Assembly (NCBI RefSeq): GCF_000426465.1
Contig: NZ_AUFK01000013.1
Coordinates: 476,756-540,755, forward strand
DNA from: Epilithonimonas caeni DSM 17710
GTDB lineage: Bacteria; Bacteroidota; Bacteroidia; Flavobacteriales; Weeksellaceae
DNA length: 64,000 nt
Reading direction: 5' to 3'
Shown: in pieces, positions 17,553 to 26,604 of the stretch
Layout of the letters: each line of letters begins with the position of its first letter
How positions within the stretch are numbered: position 1 is the stretch's first letter
Notes under the pieces: generated by a model
Told to the model about the DNA's origin: nothing
What the model saw: only the letters and a program-made list of their open reading frames with translations
Databases searched by the model: none
Position numbers and translations under genes: made by a program

Positions 17553-18056
17553 ATGAAGAAATATTTTCTTACAATCACACTTGTCTTGCTTACATTGGTC
17601 TGTTGCCGCGGAGATGAAGAAGATATCCAGACAATCGACCAGGTTCTGAATCTTTATATCCATAATTCTGCCGGTCAAGATATGTTGAATTCTAAGATCG
17701 ATGGTTCCTACACTTCTGTTAATTTGGTTGATCTTTTAGATGAAACGGCCCTTAAGCCTATTACAGGATATAGCTTGATAAAAGATGCGGACACTGTTAC
17801 TTATCTGGATTACCCAGCCGGAGCAGTTAGACTTTTGCAGGATTCCATAAGCCCGGAAGAGAAAATATATTACTCCAATTTTATAATTCAGCTTGTGACT
17901 ACTAAGAATTCAGTTACAACTACAGACCCTGACACGATCAGGATAGAATACAAATGGACACCTTCTCTTTTCCAACTGTCAAAACTCTGGTATAATGAAG
18001 AACTGAAGTTCACAAAAGTTCAAGGACAGAGAAATGTGGTCAAAATCGTGAAATAA
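17553..18056 (+). CDS. Hypothetical lipoprotein
   Basis: A 167-residue protein with the signal peptide MKKYFLTITLVLLTLVCC and a lipobox ending in Cys. The mature part is acidic (RGDEEDIQTIDQVL) with mixed beta-type sequence and no recognised domain. The start at 17553 is chosen over one at 17514 because it gives the signal peptide and lies 4 bases after a -7 box. It lies between asnB and serS on the same strand. It is probably anchored in a membrane facing the periplasm; its function is unknown. Confidence 0.75.
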   Translation: MKKYFLTITLVLLTLVCCRGDEEDIQTIDQVLNLYIHNSAGQDMLNSKIDGSYTSVNLVDLLDETALKPITGYSLIKDADTVTYLDYPAGAVRLLQDSISPEEKIYYSNFIIQLVTTKNSVTTTDPDTIRIEYKWTPSLFQLSKLWYNEELKFTKVQGQRNVVKIVK

Positions 18057-18062
18057 AATCAT

Positions 18063-18070
18063 TAAATTTG
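18063..18070 (+). promoter_or_regulatory. -7 box of the serS promoter
   Basis: TAAATTTG fits TAnnTTTG, in the 77-base gap before serS. No matching -33 TTTG is seen. Confidence 0.4.
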
Positions 18071-18133
18071 CAAACGTCAGAGAATTGAAATTGATTTTCT
18101 GATTACGAAATACTATCAACCAACAACCAAACT

Positions 18134-19402
18134 ATGTTACAGGTTAATTTTTTGCGCGAGAACAAAGAGCGCGTTTTGGAAGGCTTGAAGAAAAGAAACT
18201 TCAAGGAATTAGATTTGGTCGATGCAGCAATCAACGCTGACGACGAAAGAAAAAGATTACAGTTTGAGCTGGACTCACAACTTTCCGAAATGAACAGGAT
18301 CTCCAAGGAAATAGGAATTCTGATGAAAGAGGGAAAAAAAGAGGAAGCAGAAGCTGCAAAATCCCAAACGTCGCAATACAAAGAATCCAGCAAAGAATTA
18401 CAATCTCAACTGAACGAAGCTGAGAAGAACTTGATCAATATTCTTTACCAACTTCCGAATATTCCTAATGAAAAAGTGGTTGCCGGCGTTTCTGCTGATG
18501 ACAACGAGATCATTTATGAATCTACAACGGTAGAAGGTCTTGGGGAAGGCGCGATCCCGCACTGGGAATTGGCAAAAAAATATAACCTGATCGATTTTGA
18601 ATTAGGAGTAAAAATTGCCGGAGCAGGGTTTCCTGTTTATTTTGGGAAAGGCGCAAGATTACAAAGAGCTTTGGTTCAATATTTCCTTGATAAAAATACA
18701 GAGGCTGGTTATCTTGAAGTGAACCCACCTCACGTTGTGAATGAGGCTTCTGGTTATGGAACCGGACAATTGCCTGATAAAGAAGGACAAATGTACTATG
18801 TCGGGGCAGATGATCTGTATCTGATCCCAACAGCTGAAGTTCCGGTTACGAATCTCTATCGTGATGTTTTGTTGGATGAAAAAGATTTGCCAATCAAGAA
18901 TACAGCATTTTCCCAGTGTTATAGAAGAGAAGCAGGAAGTTACGGTGCGCACGTAAGAGGTTTGAACAGGCTTCACCAATTCGAAAAAGTAGAGATTGTA
19001 AGAATCGAAAAACCGGAAAATTCTTACGCTGTTTTAGAAGAAATGGTAGAACATATCAAGTCTATTTTGGAAGATCTGGAATTACCATACAGGATACTGA
19101 GACTTTGCGGCGGAGATACAGGTTTTGCATCGGCAATGACTTACGACTTCGAGGTTTGGAGTGCAGCGCAGGAGAAATGGCTGGAAGTAAGTTCTGTTTC
19201 CAACTTCGAAACGTTCCAGGCTAACCGTCTGAAATGCCGTTATAAAGGCGACGGAAAAACGCAATTGGTTCACACCCTGAACGGCTCTGCAATGGCCTTA
19301 CCAAGAATTATGGCCGCGCTTTTGGAAAATAATCAAACGCCTGAAGGCATCAGATTGCCAAAGAAAATTGCAGAATATGCAAGATTTGAATTGATCAATT
19401 AA
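18134..19402 (+). CDS. serS: Seryl-tRNA synthetase
   Basis: A 422-residue class II synthetase charging tRNA-Ser. The N-terminal coiled-coil arm (about residues 28-105, charged heptads such as KKEEAEAAKSQTSQYKESS) binds the tRNA extra arm. The catalytic domain has motif 2 FSQCYRREAGSYG and RGLNRLHQFEKVE, and motif 3 NGSAMALPRIMAALLENNQ. TAEVPVTNLYRD binds serine. Length is normal for the family. A strong terminator follows at 19426. Confidence 0.98.
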   Translation: MLQVNFLRENKERVLEGLKKRNFKELDLVDAAINADDERKRLQFELDSQLSEMNRISKEIGILMKEGKKEEAEAAKSQTSQYKESSKELQSQLNEAEKNLINILYQLPNIPNEKVVAGVSADDNEIIYESTTVEGLGEGAIPHWELAKKYNLIDFELGVKIAGAGFPVYFGKGARLQRALVQYFLDKNTEAGYLEVNPPHVVNEASGYGTGQLPDKEGQMYYVGADDLYLIPTAEVPVTNLYRDVLLDEKDLPIKNTAFSQCYRREAGSYGAHVRGLNRLHQFEKVEIVRIEKPENSYAVLEEMVEHIKSILEDLELPYRILRLCGGDTGFASAMTYDFEVWSAAQEKWLEVSSVSNFETFQANRLKCRYKGDGKTQLVHTLNGSAMALPRIMAALLENNQTPEGIRLPKKIAEYARFELIN

Positions 19403-19425
19403 TTCAGGTTTAATATAAATACGAA

Positions 19426-19453
19426 GTCGCAAATTTTACTTTGCGACTTTTTT
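19426..19453 (+). terminator. Terminator of serS
   Basis: Stem GTCGCAA / TTGCGAC (19426-19432 and 19441-19447) followed by a T-run to 19453. Confidence 0.85.
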
Positions 19454-19732
19454 ATTTCATTTTTCAAACATGATCTTTTGTCATTCCGGAGGAAACATTA
19501 CAAAATGGTTCGACGAAGTCAATCTTACAATAATACTGATTTTAAAATAGCGTTGCGAATGATTTCAAGATGTTCCAGCGGAGCAACCTGTTAATAGAAA
19601 ATGTTGACAAAAAGAAATTGCGTGCCGTAGGTACGCTACTGGATTTATTAATCTCTTGCTGAGCAAAACGTCTTTGCAAACCTTAAATATTTTCAATAAG
19701 GGAAAAGAATCTTTGCAGACTTCGGGCTTAAA
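19454..19732. other. Gene-free spacer built of dispersed repeat fragments
   Basis: After the serS terminator nothing codes. The spacer holds a GTCATTCCGGAGGAAACATT stretch with GGTTCGACGAAGTCAATC at 19508-19526 (its reverse complement recurs at 28997-29014). It also holds an AGCGGAGCAACCTGTTAATAG block at 19578-19598 with CGTGCCGTAGGTACG at 19621-19635, and a decayed copy of the CTTTGCG repeat at 19651-19731. Confidence 0.55.
19651..19731. repeat. Decayed half copy of the CTTTGCG inverted-repeat element
   Basis: Reads like the right half of the element at 38481-38642 (TCTTTGCAAACCTTAAATAT, then TTTCAATAA, then TCTTTGCAGACTTCGGG), with substitutions. It ends at the stop codon of the helicase gene. 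Confidence 0.5.
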
Positions 19733-21859
19733 CTATTTCTTCAAATTCAAAAAATAATTCCAGATCAATCGTATCTCTCCATAATCAAAGTCCGAGGGCA
19801 AAACAGATTTCCAATCATTGATATTATCTTTTGGGCTCTGTTTGAAAATCTTTTCAAAAGCGGTCACTTTTTCCTTAGGATAGATTCTCAGCAAATCATT
19901 TCTGTCCAATAGATTCTGCTCAGCATATTTGGATAGATGCCCAAAAATTGTGGAGTTGACCAAGCCTCGTTCTCTCGCAATCTCCGAAACTGTTTTCCCG
20001 TCTTGGAACAATTGATATGTCAAAACGTGGGTCGGGACTTTCTTGATGGCCATAGAGACTTCAACATCTTTTTCTTTATCAAATAATGGTGTTTCCAAAA
20101 GATAAACCTCTTTCAAATCCTTAAGATAATCTTCGATATCATCCAGCCAAACACGAAAATCTTCGTTGAAGGCTTTCAAACCTTTTACACCTTTGGTTTC
20201 AGAATAGAAATCTTTGAGTGGAGAAAAAACTTTCTCATTCACATTCGTGAAAAAGAAATTCACTGCACCTTTGGCCTTTATTTCGATCTCGGTCCATTCT
20301 TCCTCACCTTGCAGGAATTTCTGAGTTTTCTGAACCAAGATCCTTTCAAATTTTTGGAAAATAGTGATGTAATTTTCAATGTCAGCTTTCAAACAATGAT
20401 AAAGATAATCTGCTTTTTCTTTATCAATAAATTTACTGCTTCGGCTGATAACCATCCAATTTTCCAAAGCGGATTGAAACCAAACACAATCGATTCTTCT
20501 AATGACTTTTTGGATGCTGTAATCGTACTTTTCAGAATTGAGGATTTCCTCGATCTTCGAATTGGCGTGCGTCTCATCCTGAAACTTTGAAACTCTTTTG
20601 TCAGAGAAAATAACTTCGGGTGTGATTTTGGATTTAAGGACAATTCCTTCCAAAGTTCGACAACGTGATAACGCAACATAAACCTGTCCGGAAGCAAAAC
20701 TTTTTCCTGCATCGATGATCAGCCGGTCAAACGTCAGACCCTGACTTTTATGGATTGTAACCGCCCAGGCCAAACGGATCGGAAACTGTTTGAAGCTTCC
20801 CAGAACTTCTTCTTTGATATTTTTCTCATCATCCAAAGAATATTTTTTCTGTTCCCAGGTTTCAGCCTTCAAAGTAATTTCTTCCTCACTTCCATCAAGG
20901 ATCACAGAAATTTCATCCTCATCCAGATAAGAGATCTGAGCGAGTTTCCCGTTATAATATTTTTTATCGGGAGACGTATCATTTCGGATGAACATGATCT
21001 GTGCGCCGACTTTCAGTTCCAGAACTTCATCATTCGGATACTGCGTTTCCTTGAAATCGCCAACAACATCTGCGGTGTAAGTATGAGATTTTCCGCCGAG
21101 CTCTTTTATCTTTTTTTGATTGATGTCATCCGCCATTTTGTTGTGCGAACATAGATAAACATAAGCTTCATCTTTTGGGTCGAAGTCGGGTTGATATCTT
21201 TCGTTCAAAGCTTCAAAGTCGATATCTTCGGTAATTCCGTCCCGGATGGCATTTAGGATTTCGAGAAAATGTTCATCGGTCTGCCGGTAAACTTTGGTGA
21301 GTTCCAATGTGATGAAATTACTACCTTCCAAGGCTTTGGCGTGAAAGAAAAATGGCGATGGATAATACATCGAAAGAATATGTTCATCTCTCACTACAGG
21401 CGGCAGCTGATAAAGGTCGCCAATAAACAACATCTGAACACCACCGAATTTCTGCTGATTCCGGCGAACGTGTCTCAGTGAAAAATCCATCATATCCAAA
21501 ACATCTGCACGCAGCATCGATGCTTCATCAATTATGATAATTTCAATTTCGCGCAGAAGTTTCAGCTTGTCTTTTCTATATTTGAAATGGACCATCAGAT
21601 CTGCAATGTTGTTAGCCAGATTTTGGTCGATTCTTTCCGTGGTCGGGAGAAAGGTCCTGAGTGGCAATCCAAACATAGAGTGGATGGTAACGCCGCCGGC
21701 ATTGATAGCTGCAATTCCCGTAGGTGCAACTACAATGTGCTTTTTCTTTGTTTTTTTTACAAAGTCGTTCAGAAATGTAGTCTTTCCGGTGCCAGCTTTC
21801 CCGGTAAGGAAAATGTTTCGGTTGGTGTGTTCTACAATTTCAAAAAGAGAGTCATTCAT
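19733..21859 (-). CDS. PIF1-like helicase with C-terminal helix-turn-helix
   Basis: A 708-residue SF1B helicase. Walker A GKAGTGKT is at residues 20-27, TGIAAINAGGVTIHSMFGLP is motif Ia, IIIIDEASML is Walker B, GDLYQLPPV is motif III, and AVTIHKSQGLTFDRL with GQVYVALSRCR form motifs V and VI. The end carries a winged or simple HTH (FQDGKTVSEIARERGLVNST), a pairing found in Bacteroidota homologues. It should unwind DNA 5' to 3', perhaps at replication barriers or G-quadruplexes. Downstream on the same strand lies repeat DNA; ruvC is upstream, 131 bases away. Confidence 0.9.
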   Translation of the reverse strand: MNDSLFEIVEHTNRNIFLTGKAGTGKTTFLNDFVKKTKKKHIVVAPTGIAAINAGGVTIHSMFGLPLRTFLPTTERIDQNLANNIADLMVHFKYRKDKLKLLREIEIIIIDEASMLRADVLDMMDFSLRHVRRNQQKFGGVQMLFIGDLYQLPPVVRDEHILSMYYPSPFFFHAKALEGSNFITLELTKVYRQTDEHFLEILNAIRDGITEDIDFEALNERYQPDFDPKDEAYVYLCSHNKMADDINQKKIKELGGKSHTYTADVVGDFKETQYPNDEVLELKVGAQIMFIRNDTSPDKKYYNGKLAQISYLDEDEISVILDGSEEEITLKAETWEQKKYSLDDEKNIKEEVLGSFKQFPIRLAWAVTIHKSQGLTFDRLIIDAGKSFASGQVYVALSRCRTLEGIVLKSKITPEVIFSDKRVSKFQDETHANSKIEEILNSEKYDYSIQKVIRRIDCVWFQSALENWMVISRSSKFIDKEKADYLYHCLKADIENYITIFQKFERILVQKTQKFLQGEEEWTEIEIKAKGAVNFFFTNVNEKVFSPLKDFYSETKGVKGLKAFNEDFRVWLDDIEDYLKDLKEVYLLETPLFDKEKDVEVSMAIKKVPTHVLTYQLFQDGKTVSEIARERGLVNSTIFGHLSKYAEQNLLDRNDLLRIYPKEKVTAFEKIFKQSPKDNINDWKSVLPSDFDYGEIRLIWNYFLNLKK

Positions 21860-21940
21860 CGATTCAAAGATAGAGAATCAGAAGACAAGAATCAAGAGGG
21901 AAGAATCAAGGAAAAAAGCAAAAGGTTTCAAAAATGAAAA

Positions 21941-21963
21941 ACTTCGAGAGCCTCAGCCTGACA
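21941..21963. repeat. Short dispersed repeat (CTTCGAGAGCCTCAGCCTGAC)
   Basis: Reverse complement of the sequence at 26457-26479 and, with one change, 29077-29100. It sits in the helicase-ruvC spacer next to a purine-rich GAATCAAGAG tract. Confidence 0.6.
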
Positions 21964-21990
21964 AAAATTAAAAAATCGAACAACTAAAAG

Positions 21991-22545
21991 CTATTTGATC
22001 CTATCCGGATTTTGTTTCAAAAAACTGTCCCAGCCAGAGTAAGATTTGTCTGTCAAAATATTTCCGGAATTGAAATGATGACAAACAGCAACCGCCAAAC
22101 CATCAGAAGCATCAAGATATTTGGTGGGAAATTCTTTCAGCTTTAAAAGGTTCTGGAGCATTCCGGCAACTTGTTCTTTACTGGCATTGCCATTTCCTGT
22201 GATTGCCATTTTAATTTTCTTGGGAGAATATTCGGTAATTGGAATGTTCCTGTGGAGACTTGCGGCCATTGCGACGCCCTGAGCCCGCCCCAATTTCAGC
22301 ATACTTTGTACATTCTTTCCGAAGAATGGCGCTTCCAAAGCGGTTTCATCAGGATTGTATTCATCGATCAAAGCCAATGTTTTATCGAAAATGATCTTGA
22401 GTTTTGTTTCGTGATTTTCGTATTTTTTCAGGATCAGTTCGTGGATGGCGATCAGTTCCATTTTACTTCCCTTGACAGAAATAATTCCAAATCCCATTAT
22501 TGCAGTTCCCGGGTCGATTCCTAAAATTACTTTTTCCACTACCAT
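21991..22545 (-). CDS. ruvC: Holliday junction endonuclease RuvC
   Basis: A 184-residue RNase H-fold resolvase that nicks Holliday junctions with RuvAB. Acidic residues match the E. coli catalytic set: D11 in GIDPGT, E71 in ALEAPFFGKN, and D145/D148 in LDASDGLAVAVCHH. LGRAQGVAM and the SPKKIKMAITGNGNASKEQV segment are typical. The ATG at 22545 is 5 bases after a TAATTTTG -7 box, so the message may be leaderless. It is divergent from the PAP2 gene. Confidence 0.96.
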   Translation of the reverse strand: MVVEKVILGIDPGTAIMGFGIISVKGSKMELIAIHELILKKYENHETKLKIIFDKTLALIDEYNPDETALEAPFFGKNVQSMLKLGRAQGVAMAASLHRNIPITEYSPKKIKMAITGNGNASKEQVAGMLQNLLKLKEFPTKYLDASDGLAVAVCHHFNSGNILTDKSYSGWDSFLKQNPDRIK

Positions 22546-22550
22546 ATCTA

Positions 22551-22558
22551 CAAAATTA
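22551..22558 (-). promoter_or_regulatory. -7 box, leaderless promoter of ruvC
   Basis: TAATTTTG on the minus strand, five bases before the ruvC ATG. No -33 TTTG is seen at 18-21 bases. Confidence 0.5.
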
Positions 22559-22567
22559 CAATTATTA

Positions 22568-22596
22568 TTGAGATATTTTCTATTACATTATCTTTG
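22568..22596 (+). promoter_or_regulatory. Promoter of the PAP2 gene
   Basis: TATCTTTG at 22589-22596 with a TTG at 22568-22570, spacing 18. It lies 25 bases before the ATG at 22622 and is divergent from the ruvC promoter. Confidence 0.55.
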
Positions 22597-22621
22597 CTTC
22601 TCGAATGTAACCGACAGATCT

Positions 22622-23482
22622 ATGAAGTTTTTTATTCCATTTTTTCTTTTTCTCTGTATTAATTCTTTTTCTCAAAATGCTGACAGTCTGAACGTGAAGA
22701 TCGCCAATGTTGAAATTGACAGCACCAAAATTACTAAAGCAACTATTGGCAGACAATTGGTTTTGGATGGCAAACAGATCGTGAATAATATTTTTCACAG
22801 TTATTCCAGACCTTATTATTGGAAAAAGGAAAATTGGTTGGACTTTGGTGGCGTGGCACTTGGAACTGTTTTACTGTATTCTGTAGATAATGATACCAGT
22901 CGGTTTTTTATGAAACAAGGAGAGAAAGCTCCGGAGTTTCTTAAAGGTTTTGGTTATTATTTTGGAAGTCCGCAGAATAATTACGGGATAACCAGTGCGG
23001 TATATCTTACAGGACTTTTTACCAAAAATGAAAAAATAAGAAATACTGGTGTTCTGATGATCTCATCGGCAACTACAGCCGGATTGATACAAACATTTGC
23101 CAAGGCTCTTGTTGGACGGGCTCGTCCCGGAGCAGGTGAAGGTAAATTCCATTTTGAACCTTTTAGCGGGCAGCCTGCATATAGGTCGTTTCCATCCGGG
23201 CACACGATTTTGGTCGCTACAACAATGTTCTCATTGGCCAAACAATTTGAAAATCCCTGGATAAAAACCGGGATCTATTCTATTGGAGTTATTACGCCGG
23301 TGTCGAGGATGTGGGATGGTGCGCATTTTTTCTCGGATGTTTTTCTCAGTGCGGCAATCAGCTATTTTGTAGTAGAGGGAACTTATCGGTATATGAATCA
23401 TTATGATGATAAAAAATATCGAAGTATAAAATGGAATATCAATGCTTCTCCTAATATGTTAGGAATTACAGGTGTTTTTTAA
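22622..23482 (+). CDS. PAP2-family membrane phosphatase
   Basis: A 286-residue phosphatase acting on lipid phosphates. The start at 22622 gives the signal peptide MKFFIPFFLFLCINSFSQ. The three PAP2 signature motifs are present: KALVGRARPG, PSGHT, and SRMWDGAHFFSDV. Candidate substrates are undecaprenyl pyrophosphate, phosphatidic acid or lipid A phosphate; sequence cannot choose. The active site should face the periplasm. It stands alone between ruvC and an M16 peptidase gene. Confidence 0.9.
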   Translation: MKFFIPFFLFLCINSFSQNADSLNVKIANVEIDSTKITKATIGRQLVLDGKQIVNNIFHSYSRPYYWKKENWLDFGGVALGTVLLYSVDNDTSRFFMKQGEKAPEFLKGFGYYFGSPQNNYGITSAVYLTGLFTKNEKIRNTGVLMISSATTAGLIQTFAKALVGRARPGAGEGKFHFEPFSGQPAYRSFPSGHTILVATTMFSLAKQFENPWIKTGIYSIGVITPVSRMWDGAHFFSDVFLSAAISYFVVEGTYRYMNHYDDKKYRSIKWNINASPNMLGITGVF

Positions 23483-23607
23483 ATTAATCACATTGCCGGA
23501 TGCAATAATATGTGTAAATAGTTAATTTTTTCATAAAAACTGACTGGATAATCTATTTTAATAGAAATAGTCATTAATTTTAGGAATCTAAAAATAACTA
23601 TAGAAAC

Positions 23608-26340
23608 ATGAAGAATTTTCTACTGACTGCGGCAGTCGTTTTCTATGCGGGTTATGCAACGCCTGTGTTTTCCCAAAAAGCCGAAACTCCAAAATTTATT
23701 AGTAATACGGAAGGAATCAAAGAATATTCCTTAAGCAACGGAATGAAGGTCCTTTTGATCTCTGACCCTTCTCAAAGTAATGCTGTTGTTAATATCGTCT
23801 ATAACGTTGGTTCAAAGCACGAAGGTTATGGCGAGAAGGGAATGGCGCACCTGCTGGAGCATATGTTATTCAAAAGCACGAAAAAGCTGGGGGACATCAA
23901 GAAAATGTTGTCTGATAAAGGTGGTAATGCCAACGGAACGACTTGGTATGACAGAACCAATTATTATGAAGTTTTCCCATCTAATGATGAGAATCTGAAA
24001 TGGTTCCTGGAAATGGAAGCCGACAGAATGGTCAATGCAACGATTCTTCAGTCCGATCTGGACAAAGAATTCTCAGTGGTAAGAAACGAGTTCGAGATTG
24101 GAGAAAACAGTCCGAGTTCTGTATTGATGGAGCGTATCGTTTCATCTGCCTATCTTTGGCACAACTATGGGAACAGTACGATCGGAAGCAAGGAGGACGT
24201 AGAAAGAGTAAAGGCGGTAACGCTTAGAAAATTCTATGAAAAATATTATCAGCCGGACAATGCAACTTTGATCGTTGCCGGGAAATTTGATGAAAAACAA
24301 GCTTTGAATTACATTGCTCAATATTTCTCCACCATACCAAAACCTTCAAGAGTTCTTGAAACGCCTTATACTGTTGAGCCTGCACAGGACGGAGAACGTT
24401 TTGTAGAACTGAAACGTTCCGGAGACAGCAAGGTCATCGGGGCACTTTATCATACTGCGCCGTATGCGGATAAAGACTATGCAGCACTGGATGCTTTGCA
24501 GGAAGTTTTGACAGCAGACCCTTCCGGTTATCTTTACAAAGCAATGATCGATACGCACAAAGCAGCCTCTGTTTATGCTTATCAGCCGTTGGTGAGAGAT
24601 GCAAGTTATATGTATTTCGGTTTAGAGGTTCCTGCCGATAAAGACGTGAAGGCAACCGAAAACGATTTCCGTGCTGCTTTGGACAAAGTGGCAACAACCA
24701 AATATACAGAGCAGGATGTTGCGAGAGCAAAGGCAAAATTGCTGAAGCAAATTGAGAATATTAAAAACAATACGATCAATTTTGCAATTAACCTGACAGA
24801 GATTGTTGGGGCGGGAAATTACAAATTAGGCTTTCTTTACAGAGACGCAGTTGAAAAATTGACCGTAGCCGATGTTCAGAGAGTTGCTGAGAAATATTTC
24901 CGAACCAATAATAGGACAGTTGGGGTTTTCATTCCGGCAAAAGATGAGGTAAGGGTTAAGAATGTCGAATATACCAATGAACAAATTGCTTCTCTAACTA
25001 ATGATTACAAAGGTAAAGCACTCGAAAAAGAAGCTGCACCTTTCGAAGCGAGTATCAAAAATCTGAAAGCTAATTTGACAGAAGGCAAACTGAGCAACGG
25101 GATGAAATATGGACTGATAAAAAAAGATATCAAAGGTGGTAAAGTGCTTGGCAGCTTCAGATTCCCGGTAAGTAACGCCAGGGATTTGACTGGGAAATCG
25201 GATGTCGGCTCTCTGATGGCACAGGTTCTGAAAACAGGCACCAAGTCTCATACCAAAGAACAGATCCAGGATATGCTGGATGAATGGAAATCCAACATCA
25301 ACTTCGGATTCAATGGTCAGACCTTGTTTGTGAACTTCAGTACTTACAAAGACAGTTTGCCAAAAGTGATGGCTCTTATCAAAGAAATTTTGACTGAATC
25401 CACTTTCCCGGAAGCGGAACTGGCAAAAACCATCAACGAGTACAATACTTATCTGGAAAGTTCTTTGAACGACCCTCAGTCCATTGCTTTTACAGAAATT
25501 GAAAAAATCACTGAGAATTATCCTAAAGAAAGTATCTATTACACCGCTTCTACTAAGGAACAGATTGATAATAACAAGAAAGTGAAGAGAGAGCAACTGG
25601 TAGACTTCTATAACAAGATCTTGGGAAGTAACAACGGTGTTGGTTCTGTGATCGGTGATGTGGATAGCAAAGCCGTTGCCGCATTGTTGGAATCGACTTT
25701 CGGAAAATGGAATTCAAAATCAACTTACGAATACATTAAGCCGGAATTATTCGCAACCAAAAAACAAGACAAAGAATATCTGACGCCGGACAAAGAGAAC
25801 GGAGCCGCTGTTGGGAAGATCAGTTTCTCTATGGACAGAAAATCTCCGGACTATCCAGCTTTCGTGATTGCCAACGAAATGTTGGGAAGCGGTGGTTTCC
25901 TGACGGCCAGAATCCCGACAAGACTTCGTGAGAAAGAAGGAATCAGCTATGGCGCAGGTTCTTACATCAATATTCCTATTGATAATAACGTAGCATCTTG
26001 GGGCTGGTACGCATTCTTCAACCCAACTAAGAAAGATGCGGTGAACAAAGCGTTGAAGGAAGAAGTGAACAAAGCGGTTAAAGACGGTTTCACGGAAGAG
26101 GAATTCAAGTCTAATTTGACTTCTTGGCTGAACTCCAGAAAAACAGGTCTTGGAAACGACAATACTTTGATGAATTTGGTCAATTCTCAACTTCAGTATG
26201 GTCAGTCTTTGGACGAGTACGATGCTTTGGAAGCGAAAGTTTCTGCGCTTAAAGTAAGTCAGGTGAACGATGTTCTAAGAAAATACATCAGTGAAGATAA
26301 GTTGACTTCTGTATTTGCAGGAGATTTTAACAAGAAATAA
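23608..26340 (+). CDS. M16 family zinc metallopeptidase, secreted
   Basis: A 910-residue protein with a signal peptide (about residues 1-22, ending VFSQ) and two M16 halves. The N-terminal half has the inverted zinc motif HLLEH at 81-85 with the distal Glu in the NEFEIGE segment, so it is catalytic. The C-terminal half (from about residue 485, LSNGMKYGLIKK) has no HxxEH and is the usual inactive partner, with R/Y substrate-binding residues near RIPTRLREKEGISYGAGS. It should degrade peptides in the periplasm. A terminator follows 20 bases after the stop. Confidence 0.95.
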   Translation: MKNFLLTAAVVFYAGYATPVFSQKAETPKFISNTEGIKEYSLSNGMKVLLISDPSQSNAVVNIVYNVGSKHEGYGEKGMAHLLEHMLFKSTKKLGDIKKMLSDKGGNANGTTWYDRTNYYEVFPSNDENLKWFLEMEADRMVNATILQSDLDKEFSVVRNEFEIGENSPSSVLMERIVSSAYLWHNYGNSTIGSKEDVERVKAVTLRKFYEKYYQPDNATLIVAGKFDEKQALNYIAQYFSTIPKPSRVLETPYTVEPAQDGERFVELKRSGDSKVIGALYHTAPYADKDYAALDALQEVLTADPSGYLYKAMIDTHKAASVYAYQPLVRDASYMYFGLEVPADKDVKATENDFRAALDKVATTKYTEQDVARAKAKLLKQIENIKNNTINFAINLTEIVGAGNYKLGFLYRDAVEKLTVADVQRVAEKYFRTNNRTVGVFIPAKDEVRVKNVEYTNEQIASLTNDYKGKALEKEAAPFEASIKNLKANLTEGKLSNGMKYGLIKKDIKGGKVLGSFRFPVSNARDLTGKSDVGSLMAQVLKTGTKSHTKEQIQDMLDEWKSNINFGFNGQTLFVNFSTYKDSLPKVMALIKEILTESTFPEAELAKTINEYNTYLESSLNDPQSIAFTEIEKITENYPKESIYYTASTKEQIDNNKKVKREQLVDFYNKILGSNNGVGSVIGDVDSKAVAALLESTFGKWNSKSTYEYIKPELFATKKQDKEYLTPDKENGAAVGKISFSMDRKSPDYPAFVIANEMLGSGGFLTARIPTRLREKEGISYGAGSYINIPIDNNVASWGWYAFFNPTKKDAVNKALKEEVNKAVKDGFTEEEFKSNLTSWLNSRKTGLGNDNTLMNLVNSQLQYGQSLDEYDALEAKVSALKVSQVNDVLRKYISEDKLTSVFAGDFNKK

Positions 26341-26359
26341 ATATTTTCTACCCCAAAAG

Positions 26360-26388
26360 AAAACCGCTTCAGTAATGAGGCGGTTTTT
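26360..26388 (+). terminator. Terminator of the M16 peptidase gene
   Basis: Stem ACCGCTTCA / TGAGGCGGT (26363-26371 and 26376-26384, one G-U pair) with A-run before and T-run after. Confidence 0.85.
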
Positions 26389-26422
26389 TATTTCTCAATT
26401 AAATTTTAGAAGCCGAGAACCT

Positions 26423-26479
26423 GCTTTCCGCTACAATCTTTTTTGCATCACGTTTTGTCAGGCTGAGGCTCTCGAAGCC
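26423..26479. repeat. Fragments of two dispersed repeat families
   Basis: GCTTTCCGCTACAATCTTTT (26423-26446) matches one arm of the bipartite palindromic element at 46770-46880. TGTCAGGCTGAGGCTCTCGA (26457-26479) matches 29077-29100 and, inverted, 21941-21963. Further on, 26521-26550 has TTTGTCATTCTGAAAGAATC, another common intergenic stretch. No gene is seen between 26341 and 26604. Confidence 0.5.
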
Positions 26480-26604
26480 CACAAAAAAGAATAAATCCAT
26501 AACAGAATTTTATCCTACATTTTTGTCATTCTGAAAGAATCTCAACTTAGTATTAAGAATTTAACTCAAAAAAATAAAAATATATTGAAAGGCAAATTAC
26601 GGTT

